This document shows positions 36,081 to 47,105 of a stretch of DNA of 64,000 nucleotides, in pieces. Source of the DNA: Brachynemurus nebulosus (Eukaryota > Arthropoda > Insecta > Neuroptera > Myrmeleontidae); assembly GCA_035578155.1 (NCBI GenBank), contig JAPWDM010000044.1, positions 198,501 through 262,500 on the forward strand. Reading direction: 5' to 3'. The notes beneath the pieces are model-generated. The model was not told where the DNA came from and did no database searches. It saw nothing but the letters and a program-made list of their open reading frames with translations. Numbering within the stretch: position 1 is the first letter of the stretch; every line of letters starts with the position of its first letter. The translations under genes and the position numbers were made by a program.

Positions 36081-36458
36081 CATGTCACAATGTTTGGCTA
36101 GGATAAACTACGAAACTACTGATCTGAACAATTACTATCTGTAATATGGTCCAACTTAAAAGATCGGATTTATCGCAAAATTTTTAGTCTAACCGTAGAA
36201 ATTTACGAAAAACCGCAAAATATCAATTTTTTATTACTGTACTCGTATACAGATATCTGTGAAAAAATTTATAAAAATATCATGCAAATTAATTTGTTGC
36301 TAAGCATTTGGAGAAAAGTAATTTTGGAATTTTTGTAAATATTAATAAGTATTTCTATAGATACCACCAATAATACTTTTACCTACGACTACTATGAAAT
36401 TACTTATCTACTGTGTCAAATACTATTTGTATTATAATAGTTATTTGTGTATTAAGAG
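36081..36458. other. AT-rich DNA, no gene seen
   Basis: Nothing supported between the microsatellite and the composite element. Confidence 0.5.
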
Positions 36459-36496
36459 TTAAATTAAAAATCACAAAGTGATTGAAAAAATTATCC

Positions 36497-36569
36497 GGAT
36501 CGGCCGGGAATCGAACCCAGGATCTTCTGGTAACTAGCCAGACGTGTTAACCTCTACACCAACGATCCC
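36497..36569 (-). other. tRNA-like unit 1 (RNA polymerase III promoter of SINE)
   Basis: On the minus strand there is an A-box-like TGGTGTAGAGG, a perfect B box GGTTCGATTCC, and an anticodon stem TCTGG-CTAGTTA-CCAGA with five paired bases and anticodon AGT (threonine-like). The acceptor arm pairs six bases GGATCG/CGATCC, but its seventh pair fails. Together with the tail and the duplicate at 36854, this suggests a SINE head rather than a working tRNA gene. Confidence 0.65.
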
Positions 36570-36853
36570 ATGCTCGGTAAGCGGCCGAGCCGGACACTCA
36601 TTCAATCACCTATGTGTATTAGTACTCTCTCTGATTCGAGAAACAGTTACAATTTTAATTTCAAATATTATCGAGTGCTTGTGGGACACTACTACGTATG
36701 ACAAACTTTTGTTTGCATTTCAACACACGTAGTATTGATATGTTCACTAATCGTTCAGCTAAACTGAAACTTTAAGCACTCGATTTCTTTGGTATAGTAT
36801 GACCAAAAACCACATGTAAATTAAAAATCACAAAGTGATTGAAAAAATTATCC

Positions 36854-36926
36854 GGATCGGCCGGGAATCGAACCCAGGATCTTCTGGTAACTAGCCAGAC
36901 GTGTTAACCTCTACAACAACGATCCC
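36854..36926 (-). other. tRNA-like unit 2
   Basis: Identical to unit 1 except for one base in the A-box region (GTTGTTGTAG in place of GTTGGTGTAG on the minus strand). It lies in the loop between the inverted arms. Confidence 0.65.
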
Positions 36927-37356
36927 ATCCAACGAGCCGGACACGAGCCGGAGTTTAGCTGAACGATTAGTGAACATATCAATACTACGTGTGTTGAAAT
37001 GCAAACAAAAGTTTGTCATACGTAGTAGTGTCCCACAAGCACTCGATAATATTTGAAATTAAAAGTGTATTAAGAGCGCAAAATGGTACATTGCTGCTCG
37101 ATTGAGAATGTTGACGCGCGACGCCGCCAGGCGGAACGCGTTATTCTCATGAGAGCGGCAATGTCATTTTGTGCTCGAATTACACACAAAATTTTTTCTA
37201 CAATCTTATAAAATGTATTATTTATTTAAAAGATACTTAAAAAAAATAATGGACGTTAATATTTACTTTAATGTTATAATTTTTACAGTTTCATAAATAT
37301 CTGGAGGTGTACTTAAGAAATCACTGTCACTATTATATATTTCCATCAAATATGTA

Positions 37357-38139
37357 CCGTCATTTAGGGTGAAATTGATCATCGGGGGTGACATTGTTCA
37401 CTAAATCATATTTTTTTAAATTGAATATAGCGCCAGTACTATAGTTGAGAATACGATTTTACCGACCGATAATGGAAGAAAAAGATGGCTGGCAATACCC
37501 TATACACGTCAAATTCAGCAGTTCCATATATCTAAAAAAAATACAGTCTATTAAAAGAAGTCGTATTTTTGGATGAAAGTGAGCTTTTAAAACTGTATCT
37601 GATAAGTCAAAATCTAAACATAGTTTTTATATTTTTTATAAAATACACATAATTGTTAATGCTTTGTAACCATCACGTGCTTGGCTGTGCATAATCAGTT
37701 CAGTATTTTTTGTCATATTGGACATATTATTGTGTGGGGTGAGATTAATCATATACGTCGGGTGAGATTGCTCAATGATATTGTATTGAAAAATTAATTG
37801 CTTATAGCCGTATACGATGTTTTATACCCTTTAAAACTGTTAAAATTTACTATAAACATCAAACAAACTTTTTTTACAATAAGAATTTTTTGAAAATTTA
37901 AAAAAAGTGGTGGTAAAAAACTTTTTCCTCTTAATTAAGGCCGTAGAATAAAGGGCGGGCCCTGGGACTAATACCGTATTTTTTAAAAATTTCCTCATAT
38001 GCAAAATATGTTGCAATAAGGTCCGTATTATCATCTTCTATACGTATAACATAAACCAATTTTGCTCCGATTGTGCTTTATTTCTATAAAATTAAGACCA
38101 AAATATGTTTTGTTTGATCAATTTCACCCCAAATGACTG
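37357..38139. mobile_element. TA-flanked pogo-type non-autonomous element
   Basis: The left end CCGTCATTTAGGGTGAAATT and inverted right end CAGTCATTTGGGGTGAAATT share about 26 bp through GATCA. TA flanks both (37355-37356 and 38140-38141). GGGGTGA-like words recur near 37386, 37736 and 37760. A 64-codon minus-strand frame has no motif. The end structure resembles the pogo-like elements at 9312 and 47294. Confidence 0.75.
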
Positions 38140-38173
38140 TATATATTGTTTTAAATTTTTTATTCTTATTATT

Positions 38174-38485
38174 TACTAGCTGTATACCCGATGGGATTTC
38201 ACATCGACAACATCTTTTTATTAGGTACTCACTTTCTGCATACTTTTAATGTTTTTCAAAAGCCTAAATCAATATCCACGTTTCTAACTTCAAAAATGAC
38301 GAACGTCCCATACGAACTTTCATTTTCTGTTTTAACCCCTTAGGGAATAAATTTCCCGAAACCTTTACACAACTGACTTTTATTTATAAATAGAAGCCGA
38401 AACGCCAATTTTCATATCTCCTGTGCTAAATTTCGTCCTTCTAAACCCAACGGGTTAGGCCGTGCGTTGTCTGTCAGTCAGTGTT
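38174..38485 (+). mobile_element. 3' tail of an RTE-like non-LTR retroelement, copy 1
   Basis: It begins ACTAGCTGTATACCCGATGG and ends GTGCGTTGTCTGTCAGTCAG. An element with an ACTAGCTG-like head and a GTGCGTTG then CAGTCAGT tail is widespread in insects and usually assigned to RTE-clade LINE tails. CCCCTTAGGGAATAAATTT and CTAAACCCAACGGGTTAGGC are the typical internal words. No reverse transcriptase is present. The class assignment is from memory of that pattern. Confidence 0.55.
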
Positions 38486-38564
38486 AAAGATTTATTCAAT
38501 AATATATTATTTATTTTAATAGCCGTAGTAACATATTTTTACTAACTTCAAAAATAACGAATTT

Positions 38565-38726
38565 ACATACAAATTTTTATCCCCTATTAAGCCCACTTAG
38601 CGGACGAATTTTAAAAAATCCTTTTTTAGTGCTCATCTACGTTACATAGAGAACTCCTATGCAAAATTTCATTATTCTAAACCCAACGGTTTAGGCTGTG
38701 CGTTGTCTGTCAGTCAGTCAGTGTTA
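38565..38726 (+). mobile_element. 3' tail of an RTE-like non-LTR retroelement, copy 2
   Basis: ACAAATTTTTATCCCCTATT, then CTAAACCCAACGGTTTAGGC and TGTGCGTTGTCTGTCAGTCA, repeats the second half of copy 1. Direct orientation and 80-bp separation suggest either two insertions or a tandem duplication with partial loss. Confidence 0.55.
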
Positions 38727-38912
38727 GAAAATTAAGTAGATTAATTATAGTTATTTATTATTTTTAATTAATATTTTGTAGTTATTTTGAAATTTAATTA
38801 AATTAATATTTCACTTGATTACCATAAAAATAATAATTTTTGAATCTGTTTATTTGTTACCATAGAAAATATAAACAACGCCTACTCGATTTGTAATTAA
38901 ATAAAGGTTGAG

Positions 38913-38968
38913 CGAGCGACAAAGTATTACTTTTCCGCTTTAAAGCGAAAAGTCGTACTTTGTTGCTC
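38913..38968. repeat. Long imperfect hairpin
   Basis: CGAGCGACAAAGTA and TACTTTGTTGCTCG form the base, and ACTTTTCCGCTTTAAAGCGA closes the top, giving about 25 paired positions. Confidence 0.75.
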
Positions 38969-39206
38969 GGCAACGAGAGTCTTCGGCAAATACACATTTT
39001 GCACTCTCTTCACAGAACGCAAAAGCCTTCTTTTCACTAAGATTGTAGAAAAAGAAATAAGCAACTGGATTGTCCAGTTATTATCAATTGGCATTTCTGC
39101 AGTTTTCAGCAAATTACATACATATAAAAATTAGATATGCTACAAAAATATGAATATGATTTGAAAATAAGGAAATATGAATAATACTTTCGAGTCACAA
39201 ACAAAG

Positions 39207-39270
39207 TCAAGTGCTATAAATAATTTGTAATGCTATAAATAATTGGTCAAGTGCTATAAATAATTAATTG
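39207..39270. repeat. Three short direct repeats
   Basis: The word (CAAG)TGCTATAAATAATT occurs three times within 64 bp. Confidence 0.85.
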
Positions 39271-39720
39271 ATTTTGCACAGAATACATTCTATTCCACGT
39301 CATATTTGTTTATGTTCGAATGACTCGAGCGAGCGAAGCGCAGCACATAAGGAACTGATTTTGTACAAAATTTCAGAATATCAAATTTAAATGTACGTGT
39401 GGTCCCATTGTCCGTCAGTTACACCAAATAGAGCGCAAATTAAAAAGCTGAAGAAATTTGACAATTTTTACTCATGCAGTTTAGTGTTTTTACTACGTTT
39501 TTAATTCAATTTTTATCTCTGTTTCAAGTACATTAATTTATTGGTTTCACTACAGTAACAAAGTGTGTTCAATACACTTGCATTAAAATGTTTTTCAAGA
39601 ATAAATTACATTTGTATTGCTTATATTTTAAGGACAATAAACCAATATATTAATGCTTGTGTTTCTTTTACTAAAACTTTCATATCCTTTTAACAGGAAC
39701 ACAGGTGGGTAAAAGTACTA

Positions 39721-41285
39721 ACAAGGAGATGCACTCAGAGTGAAATTCGGGATCTTGATGAAACTTCGTTGGTGTGTAGAATAGGCAAAAATAAGGGACC
39801 CATGTTTTTTTTAACGACCATCTTCCACGTTTAGGGGGTGAAACCAGCCCCTAAAGCTGGGGGTTCAAATCGTATTTCTTAAAATATCTGGAAAACTATA
39901 GGAGATAGATGAAAACTTTAAATTGACGAAATGTTACTCTTCGAAAGGCCTATTCACCTGTATACGTTAAACCAGGGCCGGGTTAATAAGAGGGGCTGCA
40001 GAGGTGAAAATGGGGGTAAATTTTCTTATACAGCCTGAATGGTTTAAAGTATCACATTTTTGGCATCATAAATAGAAAGAGCACCAAAAATGGGGGGATA
40101 CGTATTTTTGAGTTTTTTCGAAATATGTTTAGTATATAAGCCAATTAAGGAAGAAACAAATATTGTAGATTATATTGCATTATTATTGATTGCAAATACG
40201 TTCTATATTTTTTTAATTTTATGTTTATTATCATCATGAAAATGTAAATTTTTACTTTCTGATAATGATTAATGTATTTTTCAGTACCTACTTACTTAAT
40301 TGGTATTTTAGCCATGTCTATATTTGGTTACCCATATTCGATATTTTTTGTACCTCTTTCTATCAAAGGTCTCTGGTCTGCAAGTGTTAATGAATGTTCA
40401 ACAAGAAGCGATAATCTTCCGTTCAACAAATGCCTTTATCTTCTTACAAATTCGTTTTTAACCAAATAAACGTGGTGTATTTCTTTCTCAACATTCAAAC
40501 TATTTTTCTTATTCTTTTTGTATGTTTTATAGGTTTCAACCCTATTTCCCAAGTCACAAAATTTATACAAAGCACCTGAACAGTGAGCAAAAGAGATTAT
40601 TGCTTCTTGTCGAGCATTCATTAACACAAGCATGCCAAAGAACTTTCGCAAAAATAGGTATAAAAAATATCGAATATAAGTAACCAAATGTACACATGGC
40701 TAAATTACTAATTAAGTTAGTACTGAAAAATATATGAATCATTATCGGAAAGTAAAAATTTACATTTTCGTGATGAAAATCAACATAAAAATTAAAAAAT
40801 ATAAAACGTATTTGCAATCAATAATAATGCAATAAAATCTACCATATTTTATTCTTCCTTATTTGGCTTGTATACTAAACATATTTCGAAAAAACGCAAA
40901 AATACTTATCCCCTATTTTTTGGTGCTCTTTCTATTTATGATGTCCAAAATTTGGTACATTGAACCATTCAGGCTGTACAAGAAAATTTACCCCCATTTT
41001 CACCTCTCCATCCCCTCTTAATAACCCGGCCCTGTTTTAACCTATACAGGTGAATAGGCCTTTCAAAGAGTAACATTTCGTCAATTTTAAGTTTTCCTCT
41101 ATCTCTTATAGTTTTTGAAATATCTTAAGAAATACGATTTGAACCCCCAAACTTGAGGGGCTGGTTTCACCACCTAAACGTGGAAGATGGCCGATAAAAA
41201 AAACGGGTTCCAAATTTTTGCCTATTCTATACACCAGCGAAGTTTCATCAAAATCCCGAATTTCACTCTGGGTGCTTTTCCTTGT
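39721..41285. mobile_element. Long-inverted-repeat element LIR-3 (~695-bp arms)
   Basis: The arms are 39721-40416 and 40592-41285 with a ~175-bp loop. GAGTGAAATTCGGGATCTTG on the left returns as GAGTGAAATTCGGGATTTTG inverted at the right. ACAAGGA starts both ends, and the inverted right end ACAAGGAAAAGC is like the right end of LIR-1 (ACAAGGAAAAGT). In both, the arms go on to GATGAAAACTTTAAATTGAC-like or GAGCAAAAGTTTAAATT-like stretches, so they seem distantly related. The 65-84-codon frames near the loop mirror each other and are arm shadows. Confidence 0.85.
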
Positions 41286-41766
41286 AAATGAACATATAAA
41301 AAAACCTAACAATCGTATAAAAAAACTGGAAAAAAAAATGGTACAAAAAGATTACAAAAAATGATTGCATAAAAAGAAGTTATAGAGTATGCAAGTTTAC
41401 CTATAGTTTTATATAAAGTATTTTATGAAATAAAATCGAGTGTAACTCTGGCAGTTAATATGAAAATGGAAAGTAGTTATCACTCTAGAGCGGCAACTAT
41501 GATTTTTCTCTAAAATAAGTAATTTTATTTTCTTTAAAGTAAATATTATATATGAGTGACGGACATTTAGATAAATTTCAAATGTAGTTTTGAGAAAAAT
41601 ATAAATTTTTAATTTTTTGTGCTAGTACCGTAAATAATTTCTTATTGAAAAATGAAAAGTACTTATAGATAAGCAGTATACTAAATTTTGTACTTTAATA
41701 TTTTCAAATTGAGTAAATTACAAATGAATTTTATAACACATGGCGTCAAATCATTCTTATAGTCTA
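41286..41766. other. AT-rich DNA, no gene seen
   Basis: Nothing supported between LIR-3 and LIR-4. Confidence 0.5.
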
Positions 41767-42439
41767 AGAGCTAGTGAACCATGCGAATAACCCGTTTCCT
41801 ACAAAGCTAGAAAATTTTTAAATGACATTTTATTATTGGTCAATCAAGTAAGTACCGTTCTGGTACGTATCCAGTGGTTGCGTCATCATCCCATAAATTT
41901 TTGAAAATGTCAAAAATTTTTTTTTATTAACCTACTCCCACAAGGCTAAAATTTTAATATGTTGTATTTTACATATGATTAAGTGTAAAAAACAATTGAC
42001 AACCTATTTTGAGGGTTGCAATGATGTGCCAGACTATAGCAAAAGTGTCAAAGGGATAGTAATTCATAACCTGCTCACACAAGGCTGAAATTTTGAGGGA
42101 ATATTCTTTCAGTATTTTAAAACGTATATGTAAACAGCCAACCTATTCTGGCGGTTGGAAGTATCTGCCAGACGAATATATATTAGTCCCCTTACGGAAA
42201 AAAATCTATGAAAAAATTATGACAAATTATGAAAAACTATGAAAAACATATGCAAATTTGGACATTTTTATAATCATAATTCATTACCATATTTTTTCAG
42301 AAGAATTCATTGTCTGTCAGAAGTTTTAGTAGATTTTTCTCATATTTTTTCGTAGTTATTCATAACTCGTAATCATAGTATTTTAGAATAATGCATAATT
42401 TTATGATTTTCTGTGAAAAACAACGGTTGATAACGTCCT

Positions 42440-42667
42440 TTAATTTTTTTAACTTTTTTTTTTTTTATCGCAAACGAAACATATTTTCTCCACATTTTGC
42501 AGATTTTCTTCGTTGCCTTGTAGTAAATTTTCTAGTATTTCTGAATTAATATTATCACCATCGTGGGATCTGTTGTCATCTTGAGAGGATGGTCCTGCTA
42601 AATTCTTTTTTGTGCCTTGCAACACATTACATAAACTCACATATTTTGAAGTATATTTATCTTGCAA
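42440..42667 (-). pseudogene. Acidic linker and CxxC remnant inside LIR-4
   Basis: The minus-strand frame is open for about 72 codons. It begins with a hydrophilic stretch (GPSSQDDNRSHDGDNINS), then EILENLLQGNEENLQ, then ICFVCDKKKKS. The CFVC after an acidic linker looks like the start of a second metal-binding module. It is probably the continuation of the frame at 43237-43480, separated by an inserted repeat. The stop follows the Cys pair within a T-run and may be a frameshift. I do not recognise the family. Confidence 0.45.
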
Positions 42668-43165
42668 TGGTATTTCTAAATATTGCTTCCGAGACTACTA
42701 ATGTAGCGGAAGCATTGTGATCACTTTTGCAAAATAAAAAATTTTTTCCCTCCAAAATAAAATTTTTTACGTACATTTTACGTTTTAGAGCTTCCTGAAC
42801 AATTTTGGTTTGGTGTCTGTCCGTCCGTCCGTCCGTCTGTTTGTCCATCTGTGTTACTAGTTTGCACCAAGTAGCATAACGTCTGAACTATTCGATTGTT
42901 TTTAATGCAATTTTCAGAAATTATGCAGTTTGATTCCTAGATGGTCCCCTACAAATTTCATTGAATTCGGAGTAATAGTATCCACGGCGCTACCATGAAA
43001 TCCCATTAAATGTCAATATCTTACTTACTGCAAGTCCTACTTCGTTCAAATTTTTAAATTATTTCGGCGGTTAGTTTCTAAAATATTTTTGCTATTATTT
43101 TATAATTTAGCCTTTAAGTATTTTGAGTTACAACAACTTTTTACGAACTTTAAGGCGAAAATATA
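42668..43165. repeat. Interspersed repeat with (GTCC)n inside LIR-4 coding remnant
   Basis: GTCTGTCCGTCCGTCCGTCC lies at about 42818-42838, followed by GAACTATTCGATTGTTTTTA. A looser version of the same succession is seen at 22970-23010. Near 42690-42716 CGGAAGC and GCTTCCG form a small hairpin close to one boundary, as in some Helitron 3' ends, but I see no firm CTRR end, so the class is left open. Confidence 0.45.
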
Positions 43166-43236
43166 ATTTCACGGTATATATATTTGGTAGAAGAATACTG
43201 TTTTAAAGCCTTTTTCGAGTACGAGGAAGCTGTGTC

Positions 43237-43480
43237 CATTGGCAGCGTATTTTTTCATTACCGCCACAAAATTTTTGTAACATTGAACATTATATCCTGC
43301 TGTATCACTTATATTTTTAGGCAGAACAACATTTGTATATTTTAAATTATGAAATTTTCTAATTTTAAAGATTTCATGACATTTCACCAAAATTTTGGAC
43401 GTAAATTTTATTGTTTTCTGGCAAATATTACGTCTGCATATGACACAAATTATATTCACTGCTTCCATAATTAACACCAG
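43237..43480 (-). pseudogene. Cys-rich N-terminal module of unknown TE-associated protein
   Basis: The minus strand reads ICVICRRNICQKTIKFTS, then KCHEIFKIRKFHNLKYTNVV, then a run with TAGYNVQCYKNFVAVMKKY. The spacing CVIC, later KC, then G-Y-x2-x-C-Y resembles the N-terminal metal-binding block of uncharacterised insect proteins often linked to transposons (recalled from pattern, not searched). After MKKY the similarity ends and a stop follows at 43169. Its place between long TIRs suggests it is cargo or the decayed protein of LIR-4. Confidence 0.5.
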
Positions 43481-44202
43481 TAGTAAAGATTATTGAGTAT
43501 TTAAATTATTTTTAAAATATTAACGTAAGTTTTTTAAGGGTTATGTGCTATTCTGAAAGATTATGTCCTTACGGTCGTTGCTAATTGCGTTTTAAATGAT
43601 CAGGTGGCTTTGCCGGTTCCTCTATCTCAGTCGCTCATATATGTACATATGCTCAATATCTCATGCGCGCTCACTTTTTCCACTAGAAAACCGTCGAAAT
43701 TCCTCAATAGATTCTGAAATTTTCTCTTTCTGACGTTGGAACCCGTACACGCTCACATTCTCATTGAGCGACATGACTATTATATATTCATCTGGCAGAT
43801 ACTTGCAACCGCCAGAATAGGTTGGCTGTTTACTTATATGTTTTAAACTATTGAAAGAATATTCCCTCAAAATTTCAGCCTTGTGCGAGCAGGTTATGAA
43901 TTACTATCCCTTTGACACTTTTGCTATCGTCTGGCACATCCTTGCAACCCTCAAAATAGGTTGTCAATTTTTTTTTTTACACTTAAACGTATGTAAACTA
44001 CAACATATTAAAATTTTAGCCTTGTGGGAGTAGGTTAATAAAAAAAATTTTTTGACATTGTCAAAAATTTAAGGGATGATGACGCAACGACTGGATACCT
44101 ACCTGCCAGAACGGTACTTGCTTGATTGACCGATAATAAAATGTTATTTAAAAATTTTCTAGCTTTGTGGGAAACGGGTTAGTCGGATGGTTCACTAGCT
44201 CT

Positions 44203-44984
44203 CCTACTATTATTTGAACAATGCGTAATAGTAGATACTACTATAATTAGTAATTACAAACAATTTGTAAGTAAACAATTATCATTGGAATAACGAATGC
44301 CGTACAGGTCATGTAACTTCATAGTTAACAAGTGTATATGTATTATTTATTTTTAAAGGAAAAATAATAATTACCAAGCGCCACTGAATTACACTGTTAT
44401 ACAGAAAAATTGAACGATCATAATTATTGATAAATTGTTAAAGTTGTAATTTAGTAAAAATAATTTTTATTTAAAAAAAAAGTAGTAACCACACGAAAAT
44501 GCTGCTGTTTGTGTATAAAACGACCAGAGGTAAATGGAATGGCTTTTCAAGGACGACAATAATGAGTACATAGTAAATTGTCCTTAGTATGTTATCTATT
44601 TATCTATGTAGCTATTAAAGAAACCACTGTTCATAAAAGGATCAATATTTTTAGACCCGATTGGATTGAATACAATGTGATATTTGTCACAAGCTCATTT
44701 ATCTCTGGTTACTTTATACCTATGTAGTAAACGTTCACTTGTACAGGTAGATGTACAGAAACATGTACAGATATGTATATTAAGTACTCTTTTCCGTTTT
44801 TCTCGTTTCTTAAAATTTATTTAGATGATATCACATTGATTCATACGGTAGATTTATTTAAAGGCCCTGTAAGCACCCGAGTCAGATAGTTTTCTACTTT
44901 ACTATGGGCTCTGTAATACCATTTTTAAATATTGAGTATGACCGTTTGTGTCCATCTTTCTATATCAACGTTGCTCCACCTTTT
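44203..44984. other. Intergenic DNA, no gene seen
   Basis: AT-rich sequence between LIR-4 and the R1-like element. The 3' untranslated tail of the retroelement may extend into its right part, but no poly-A or repeat end is visible. Confidence 0.45.
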
Positions 44985-46705
44985 CTACTAGCGCATGGTC
45001 GTCTTTCGCCGTTCAGCTCTTTTGTTCAAGCAGTTTTTCTGGCTTTTCTGTAGCCTTTTTTTAGCCAAGAGACCTATAAGTATGATTTTGGCCACCACCG
45101 TCACAATATCAGTAGCTACTGTTCTGTAAGCTCCACATATTGTTACGACTACTTTCCTCCGCAAGCCCTCGACAACATTCGTGTATTTTATGTGTTGTAA
45201 CGTAGTATGCCACACTGAGACTCCACACAAGAGTCTACAACTCCCGTCGGCACCCTCCTTCTATTTTCACCCGGTCCACCGAACCGAAGCATAATTCTAC
45301 TGATCGCCGCTAGTGTCCCTTCTGCCTGCGATACTGCTTACTGCGCATGTGTACCGAATTTAAAGTGTAGGTCGAGCAACATCCCCAAGTACTGAATATT
45401 TTTTTTCTTTAGCTTAACTCCATTTCCTTTCAGCTGGATATTTATCCTCATATGGTCAAACTTTTTTTCGACCAGACACTATCATTGCCTCAATCTTTTT
45501 CGGTGCTAACTTTAATCGTCTACCTTTTATCCACTAATTTATGCTGTCTAACGCAGCGTTTGCAATCACGAATAGCCTCTCATCCTTAGCCGTTACCATG
45601 AGGGCAAAATTGTTGGCATATGTGATGGTTGTTACCCTCTCTGACGGGGTAGTTCATAAAAGCGGCCCTAGAACGCTGCCTTGTGAGACGCCGCAGCCAA
45701 TTTGTACGCCGTCTAGACTCTCAACTGCAAGAAACCTGCTTTCCAGATAACACATGATTAACCGCTGAAGATATGGAGCTAGATGTCTGTAGTTTAATTC
45801 ACTCACCATCACGGTCTATGACGTGACGCCAAATTAAATGTGTTTTGGACATCTAGAGTAATTATGATAGTCAGGCCTCTGGTTTTCAGCGTTTTATTCC
45901 TTTCTTTATTCGCCGCCTCGCTAATGAGTTTCACCGCATCCATGGTTGATTTCCCAGCACGAAAACTAAATTGTTTCATGAACAACCCTTCGCCGTTGTC
46001 TATTTCTTTAGTTAGTCGCGCAGTAATGGTCTGTTTAAAAGGTGTAAACGTCTAAAGGCTGTTGGAGCAAATCCTTCCTTTCCCGGTTTTTTTCTGAATA
46101 ACACCATCCTAACATGTTTGAATATTGTAGGGAAACACCGCTCATCAATACATGATTAACAATGTTCAAAATTTTATTCAGAGCGTATGTTGCCGCCATT
46201 TTAACTATCTGAGCTGGTATTCCATCCGGCCCTGATGTCTTTGCAATTTTTATTCTTCTAATTGTCTTTTTCAGCTCTTCCCTTGTAGCCTTTGGTACTT
46301 GATTAACTTCCAGTGTCACACATTCTCTGAGTGAACGTCTAGGGAATAATGTCTGTACCACATCCTTAAGCTATGTGATTTCAAGATTGATTCGTGGAAG
46401 AGTGCGTACTTTTTTCATTATTATCTTATAGCCCCGGCCCCAGATGTCAGACTCGAGCTTCTCACAAATTTCCATCCAACCCTCTCCTTCGCCTTAAAGA
46501 TGGCGTTACTCAATTCCCGTTTTGCTGTTTTATAATCCCGTGTAGCTTGCTCCAGTTCTTCTGTATCCGGTCTCCTCTGCGACAATTTTGTTTTGACATG
46601 TCTAAGCCGGTTACATGCCCTTCTCAGGTTTACAATCCCGTCTGTCCACCAGAACACAAACACTCCTTTTTTATCTCTATTATATAGCAGTTTTTTTATC
46701 ACTGT
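44985..46705 (-). pseudogene. R1-like reverse transcriptase and C-terminal region
   Basis: From the N side, WWTDGIVNLRRACNRLRHVK and AKRELSNAIFKAKERVGWK belong to the linker before the RT. IKIAKTSGPDGIPAQIVK is the first RT motif. FRAGKSTMDAVKLI and IIITLDVQNTF carry the first catalytic Asp. GVSQGSVLGPLL is the next landmark. The catalytic YADD box reads YANN (45609-45620), so both Asp residues are replaced. Toward the C-terminus, LRRKVVVTICGAYRTVATD matches the R1 pattern RVARAYRTVS. Several stops and frameshifts break the frame. Plus-strand frames here are shadows. Confidence 0.85.
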
Positions 46706-46864
46706 TTTGTCACAGATCTCCGAGAGCGCGTGGACTAATTATTGTGGCATTTGAAACTGTTTATCGTTATCCAGTATCCGCAGCAGCTCAGCACATATCT
46801 CGCCATATAATGTGTTTGGCCTCCAACTCTCAGCTATCTTGCTCGGGGATACAGTAGATGGTCT

Positions 46865-47105
46865 CATTTTTACAGCTTTATATTTAGAATAATTTTTGCC
46901 ATAATTTTCACTGGCAAGAGTAACATCGATAAAGGAGATCTTGCTGCGTAGGCGTGTCTCTATAGTTGATAATTAGGGGGTTATTTCTGGTAATTAGTTC
47001 TGATCACAGTTGTCCGCTGCTATCCCTGAGCACGCCTCCCCACTCTGGCGACTTTGCATTAGAATGTCCTATTATTAGTAGTTCGTTGTCAGTATTAAGG
47101 TGAAT
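46865..47105 (-). pseudogene. R1-like endonuclease, C-terminal half
   Basis: The minus strand reads ELLIIGHSNAKSPEWGG (usual form GDFNAKSPEWG), then SELITRNN and RDTPTQ. After a frameshift it reads SFIDVTLAS-like residues, the last APE motif. The Asp of GDFN is replaced by His-Ser, so catalysis would be lost. Confidence 0.75.

Larger units (their letters stand above)
36459..37064 (-). mobile_element. Composite SINE-like element with two tRNA-like units and inverted arms
   Basis: GTGTATTAAGAG occurs at 36447-36458 and again at 37065-37076, a perfect 12-bp candidate target duplication bracketing 606 bp. Inside, two nearly identical ~110-bp units (36461-36575 and 36818-36930) each hold a tRNA-like sequence and a tail with AATCACTTTGTGATTTTTAA on the minus strand. 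A ~113-bp arm (36653-36765) returns inverted at 36952-37064 around the second unit. A long direct duplication fits retroposition by a LINE, and RNA polymerase III boxes inside the units fit a tRNA-derived SINE. The inverted arms are unusual for a SINE. Confidence 0.65.
38727..39720. other. Intergenic DNA with a hairpin and short tandem repeat
   Basis: There is no supported gene. The 61-codon minus-strand frame at 38927-39112 overlaps the hairpin at 38913-38968. GCGAGCGAAGCGCAGC near 39330 is a GC-richer word of unknown meaning. Confidence 0.45.
41767..44202. mobile_element. Long-TIR DNA transposon LIR-4 (~426-bp TIRs) with coding remnants
   Basis: The left TIR (41767-42192) and right TIR (about 43776-44202) are inverted copies ending AGAGCTAGTGAACCAT. 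Internal landmarks such as AACCTATTCTGGCGGTTG and GTACCGTTCTGG occur in both. The 1.58-kb interior is not inverted. On the minus strand it holds Cys-rich coding remnants (43237-43480 and 42440-42667) split by a repeat containing (GTCC)n. This is the only long-inverted-repeat element here with protein-like content. Target duplication not evident. Confidence 0.8.

Noticed and set aside
36497..36569. Functional tRNA-Thr gene
   Set aside because: The acceptor stem is one pair short, a near-identical second copy lies 357 bp away with the same tail, and both are inside a target-duplication-bounded element. A SINE head is more likely.
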